Source: Agreia sp. PsM10 (GTDB taxonomy: Bacteria > Actinomycetota > Actinomycetes > Actinomycetales > Microbacteriaceae). Taken from it: 64,000 nucleotides of DNA. Numbering within the stretch: position 1 is the stretch's first letter; each line of letters begins with the position of its first letter. The notes under the pieces were generated by a model that was not told the DNA's origin, made no database searches, and worked only from the letters and a program-made list of their open reading frames with translations. Positions 60,656 through 64,000 of this stretch are shown in pieces. The position numbers were made by a program, and so were the translations under genes. The DNA lies in NCBI RefSeq assembly GCF_030433855.1, contig NZ_JARUXC010000008.1, positions 94,175-158,174 of the forward strand, read 5' to 3'.

Positions 60656-61563
60656 TGACCGCCACACTGACTCCGCGCAGCGCACCCGGCGCCTCGACCC
60701 CGCAGCCCGAGAAGAGGCTCAAGCCGCACAAGCAGAAGCCGCGCCGCACCGTCGGCGACTGGATACTGCTGATCGCCGTGATCGTGGTCGCCGTGCTGGT
60801 CGCGGTGCCGTTCCTCATCATCCTGGTGAACTCGTTCAAGTCGCCATCCGACTACGCCAACGGCGGGCCGCTCAGCCTTCCGACGAACATCTATCTCGAC
60901 GGAATCGCGAGCTTCTGGCAGCGGGTCAACTTTCCCGAGAAGCTCTGGAACAGCTTCTTCATCAGCGGAACCGTGGCCGTATTCGCCGTGATCGTCTCGG
61001 TCTTCAACGCCTACGCCATCGGCATCGGCCGGGTGAAGGGGCGTGTCTGGGTTCTCGTGCTCTTCATGATCGCCAACACCCTGCCGCAGGAGGCGATGCT
61101 CTACCCGCTGTACTTCATGTTCAAGCAGGTCGGCCTCTACGACAACGTGTGGAGCGTCATCATCATCTTCACCGTCGTGCAGAGCGCGTTCGGCACCTAT
61201 CTGCTCTCGGCGGTCTTCGGGACCTTCCCGAAGGAGATCATCGAGGCGGCCTCGCTCGACGGCGCCAACCGCTGGCAGATCCTCCGACGCGTCGTCGTGC
61301 CCATCAGCCGTCCGACGCTCTCGGTGCTGCTGATCTTCTTCTTCATCTGGACCTGGAACGAGTTCCTCATCCCTCTCACCTTCCTGGTGTCGAACGCGAA
61401 CCAGACGGTTCCGGTCGCGATCACGGCCCTGCAGGGCGACAGGCTGATGGATGTGACGACCACGAGTGCGTCGGCCCTGCTCGGTCTCATCCCGACCCTC
61501 ATCTTCTTCCTCATCTTCCAACGCACGTTGACCCGCGGAATCACCGCCGGTTCGACCAAGTAA
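60655..61563 (+). CDS. Sugar ABC permease (MalG-like)
   Basis: A 302-residue MalG-type permease. It contains VPFLIILVNSFKSPSDY, NTLPQEAMLYPLYFMFKQVG and the contact loop IIEAASLDGANRWQILRRVV with VVPISRPTLSVLL. No ATPase gene is in the operon, so a shared MsiK-type ATPase elsewhere probably powers it; this is inferred. Confidence 0.92.
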   Translation: MTATLTPRSAPGASTPQPEKRLKPHKQKPRRTVGDWILLIAVIVVAVLVAVPFLIILVNSFKSPSDYANGGPLSLPTNIYLDGIASFWQRVNFPEKLWNSFFISGTVAVFAVIVSVFNAYAIGIGRVKGRVWVLVLFMIANTLPQEAMLYPLYFMFKQVGLYDNVWSVIIIFTVVQSAFGTYLLSAVFGTFPKEIIEAASLDGANRWQILRRVVVPISRPTLSVLLIFFFIWTWNEFLIPLTFLVSNANQTVPVAITALQGDRLMDVTTTSASALLGLIPTLIFFLIFQRTLTRGITAGSTK

Positions 61564-61581
61564 TACCGAGTAAGGAAATCC

Positions 61582-63849
61582 ATGAAGTTCACCGACGGTT
61601 TCTGGCAGCTGCGCCCCGGCGTCACCCCCCTCTACGCGCAGGAGGCGTACGACATCTGGCCGGAGGGCGACAACGGCATCGTCGTGACCGCTCCGACGAT
61701 GGTCATCGAGAAGCGGGGCGACGTGCTGAACCGCCCTGTGCTCAGCGTGTCGTTGTCGTCGCCGCTGCCGAACATCATCGGCGTGAAGGTCTCGCATTTC
61801 TCCGGCGGTCGCGACGAGCTGGGCTTCGACCTCGTCGGGGCGGAGGACGGGCACGGTGTCGTCGAGATCTCCGAGGAGCGGGGCGTGCTCACCTCGGGTG
61901 ATCTGAGCGTGACGGTGCAGAAAGGCGCGCCCTACGGGCTCAGCTTCTCTGCGGGCGGGCGGGTGCTCACGACGGCGGGCCCGAAGTCGACCGCGCACAT
62001 GCAGGTGCGACCGGATGCGCAGCTCGACGGCGCCCCGGTCGGCAACGCGCGTGGCGGCACGGCCCGGGCGTTCGCCCCGAACTACACGCTCCAGCAGCTG
62101 TCGCTGGGCGTCGGCGAACTGGTCTACGGGCTTGGAGAGCGCTTCGGCCCCCTCGTGAAGAACGGGCAGACCGTCGACGTGTGGAACGCCGACGGGGGCA
62201 CCTCCAGCGAGCAGGCCTACAAGAACGTGCCGTTCTACCTCACCAATCGGGGCTACGGCGTGCTGGTGAACCACCCCGGACACGTGTCGTTCGAGGTCGG
62301 ATCGGAGTCGGTCGAGCGCGTGCAGTTCTCGGTCGCCGGGGAGGGCCTCGAGTACTTCGTGATCCACGGCGAGACGCCCGCAGAGATCCTCGAGCGGTAC
62401 ACCGCCCTGACCGGCCGACCCGCCCACGTGCCGGCATGGTCGTTCGGCCTCTGGCTGTCGACGTCGTTCACCACCTCGTACGACGAGGAGACGGTCTCGT
62501 CGTTCATCGACGAGATGGCCGCGCGCGAACTGCCCGTGAGCGTCTTCCACTTCGACTGCTTCTGGATGCGCGAGTTCAACTGGTGCGACTTCGAGTGGGA
62601 CCCGCGGGTGTTCCCCGATCCCGAAGGCATGCTGGCTCGCCTGCACGACAAGGACCTGCGCATCTGCGTGTGGATCAACCCGTACATCGCCCAGCGCTCT
62701 CCCCTGTTCGCCGAGGCGAAAGAGGCGGGCTTCCTCGTGAAGCGCCCCGACGGCTCGGTGTGGCAGTGGGATCTGTGGCAGGCGGGCATGGGGCTCGTCG
62801 ACTTCACCAACCCCGGCGCGACCGAGTGGTTCAAGGAGAAGCTGCGCGTGCTGCAACGCCAGGGGGTCGATGCCTTCAAGACCGACTTCGGCGAGCGCAT
62901 CCCGCTGGAGGTCGACTATTTCGACGGTTCGAGTCCGGAGCGCATGCACAACTACTACGCGCAGCTCTACAACAAGGCCGTGTTCGAGGTGCTCGAGGAG
63001 GAGCGCGGCGTCGGAGACGCCGTGCTGTTCGCACGGTCGGCGACGGTCGGCGGGCAGAGCCTCCCCGTGCACTGGGGCGGGGACTCCACGTCGACCTACG
63101 AGTCGATGGCCGAGACGCTGCGCGGCGGGCTCTCGCTGGCGTTCAGCGGCTTCGGCTTCTGGAGCCACGACATCGGCGGATTCGAGGGCACCCCCGACGC
63201 GGGGGTCTTCAAGCGCTGGACCGTCTTCGGCCTGCTGTCGAGCCACAGCCGTTTCCACGGCTCGAACTCGCACCGCGTGCCGTGGGCATTCGACGACGAG
63301 GCCGTCGAGGTCACCCGTTTCTTCACGACGCTCAAGCTCTCGTTGATGCCGTACCTCTATGCCGCAGGCCTCGAGGCCACTCGGCGGGGTACCCCGATGC
63401 TGCGGCCGATGGCCCTCGAGTTCCCCGACGACCGTGGAGCCGCGCACCTGGACACGCAGTACATGCTGGGGCGTGACCTGCTGGTGGCGCCGGTGTTCTC
63501 CGAGTCGGGCGAGGTCGAGTTCTACCTGCCCGCCGGGCAGTGGACGAACTTCTTCACGGGCGAGGTCGTCGCCGGCGGTGGCTGGCGCACCGAGCAGCAC
63601 GGCTTCCTGTCGCTGCCGCTGTACGTCCGCGAGGGGGCCGTGCTTCCGGTCGGCGCGCGAACCGATCGACCCGACTACGACTACCTCGACGGCCTCGAGC
63701 TGCGGGTGTACCCGGGGTCGGACGGCGAGAGGTCGCTCACGGTGACTGCTCCGGATGGCCGCGACGCCACGTTCACGGTGACGCGTTCGGGCGGCACGGC
63801 CACCGTTGCATCCGATTCGGGAGTGGTCGTCACGACCACCGTCGTCTGA
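61582..63849 (+). CDS. yicI: GH31 alpha-xylosidase (YicI-like)
   Basis: A 755-residue glycoside hydrolase family 31 enzyme. The nucleophile motif is KTDFGERIP with Asp435, and the acid/base motif is WGGDSTSTYESM with Asp501, 66 residues apart, as in E. coli YicI (416/482). The N-terminal domain is followed by WSFGLWLSTSF and FHFDCFWM (substrate residues). The motif GERIP after the nucleophile and length support alpha-xylosidase rather than alpha-glucosidase. It would release xylose from isoprimeverose-type xyloglucan fragments imported by the ABC system. ATG is at 61582. Confidence 0.9.
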   Translation: MKFTDGFWQLRPGVTPLYAQEAYDIWPEGDNGIVVTAPTMVIEKRGDVLNRPVLSVSLSSPLPNIIGVKVSHFSGGRDELGFDLVGAEDGHGVVEISEERGVLTSGDLSVTVQKGAPYGLSFSAGGRVLTTAGPKSTAHMQVRPDAQLDGAPVGNARGGTARAFAPNYTLQQLSLGVGELVYGLGERFGPLVKNGQTVDVWNADGGTSSEQAYKNVPFYLTNRGYGVLVNHPGHVSFEVGSESVERVQFSVAGEGLEYFVIHGETPAEILERYTALTGRPAHVPAWSFGLWLSTSFTTSYDEETVSSFIDEMAARELPVSVFHFDCFWMREFNWCDFEWDPRVFPDPEGMLARLHDKDLRICVWINPYIAQRSPLFAEAKEAGFLVKRPDGSVWQWDLWQAGMGLVDFTNPGATEWFKEKLRVLQRQGVDAFKTDFGERIPLEVDYFDGSSPERMHNYYAQLYNKAVFEVLEEERGVGDAVLFARSATVGGQSLPVHWGGDSTSTYESMAETLRGGLSLAFSGFGFWSHDIGGFEGTPDAGVFKRWTVFGLLSSHSRFHGSNSHRVPWAFDDEAVEVTRFFTTLKLSLMPYLYAAGLEATRRGTPMLRPMALEFPDDRGAAHLDTQYMLGRDLLVAPVFSESGEVEFYLPAGQWTNFFTGEVVAGGGWRTEQHGFLSLPLYVREGAVLPVGARTDRPDYDYLDGLELRVYPGSDGERSLTVTAPDGRDATFTVTRSGGTATVASDSGVVVTTTVV

Positions 63850-63861
63850 CGCGCGCGAACG

Positions 63862-64000
63862 CGGGTGTTGGGGGGGCCCGGCGGGGGGGGCCCGCCCCGG
63901 CGCGGGGGGCCCCCCGCGGGGGGGGGCCCCCCCCCCCCGGGGGGGCGCCCCCCCCTCAAAGGCTCTAACCGGCCTCGGCACCCCCGCCGGCCCCCTGGCG
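63862..64000. other. Homopolymer-rich tail, probably low-quality contig end
   Basis: Long runs of C and G (seven or more) fill most of 63870-63955, unlike any other part of the window. They are followed by ~45 bases of ordinary-looking sequence. The preceding text resembles the arm of a hairpin like that at 22625. I see no gene here and treat it as an assembly or sequencing artefact. Confidence 0.6.

Noticed and set aside
60550..63981. A 1143-codon open frame on the minus strand opposite the permease and GH31 genes
   Set aside because: It is antisense to well-conserved genes, has the Arg/Asp/Val-rich makeup of a high-GC shadow frame, and shows no domain.

Overview
The window is very GC-rich, compactly coded DNA with many 4-bp ATGA/GTGA start-stop overlaps. 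A DUF222/HNH endonuclease, an actinobacterial-type PutA, F420-linked redox genes, a phosphoketolase and many lipoprotein-dependent ABC importers all point to an actinobacterium, most likely a member of the Microbacteriaceae. That placement is inferred from gene content, not from a marker gene. No rRNA, tRNA, CRISPR array, phage or insertion sequence was recognised.

Layout. 1-6033: a truncated degenerate EAL-domain protein, a CDF metal exporter, an alpha/beta hydrolase, a DUF222/HNH protein lying between two repeat-rich spacers, and a proline-rich membrane protein. 6118-22606: the most distinctive locus, a nucleoside or nucleobase uptake and catabolism supercluster. It holds a BmpA-type nucleoside ABC importer with an amidohydrolase. 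Divergent from this is a ThuA-like protein, a TRZ/ATZ deaminase-type amidohydrolase and a creatininase-family protein. A third, convergent operon encodes an NMT1/THI5-like importer with a two-in-one permease, purine nucleoside phosphorylase and a second paralogous amidohydrolase. A LacI regulator closes the locus. Near-identical 14-bp palindromes (GCAAAACG-centred) sit in both divergent promoter regions, so I infer a single LacI regulon.

22767-30190: phosphoketolase, a small PGPGW membrane protein, and a complete fructose PTS set (DeoR regulator, 1-phosphofructokinase, EIIABC, then HPr after a 14-bp tandem repeat). 30278-38006: HxlR and VOC genes, an aldo/keto reductase, a luciferase-like F420 enzyme, a lactonase-type beta-propeller, an F420/NADP oxidoreductase-like gene with a divergent MarR regulator, a CYTH-CHAD protein and a small HTH protein. 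38003-43560: an overlapping operon of alpha/beta hydrolase (iminopeptidase-like), APC permease and acetamidase/formamidase, divergent from a FadR-type regulator and an M18 aminopeptidase. 43651-48108: PutA with a divergent LysR regulator. 48184-56982: small genes, an M24 aminopeptidase, an Lrp/AsnC regulator and a complete oligopeptide-type ABC importer. 57127-63849: a LacI-controlled alpha-xyloside operon (solute-binding protein, two permeases, GH31 alpha-xylosidase with YicI-type catalytic signatures).

The intergenic DNA carries a dispersed REP-like element (core CCCTGAGCCTGTCGAAGGG), often paired head-to-head into hairpins at gene 3' ends, plus other long inverted repeats at convergent junctions. 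The last ~140 bases are homopolymer-rich and look like poor sequence at a contig end.
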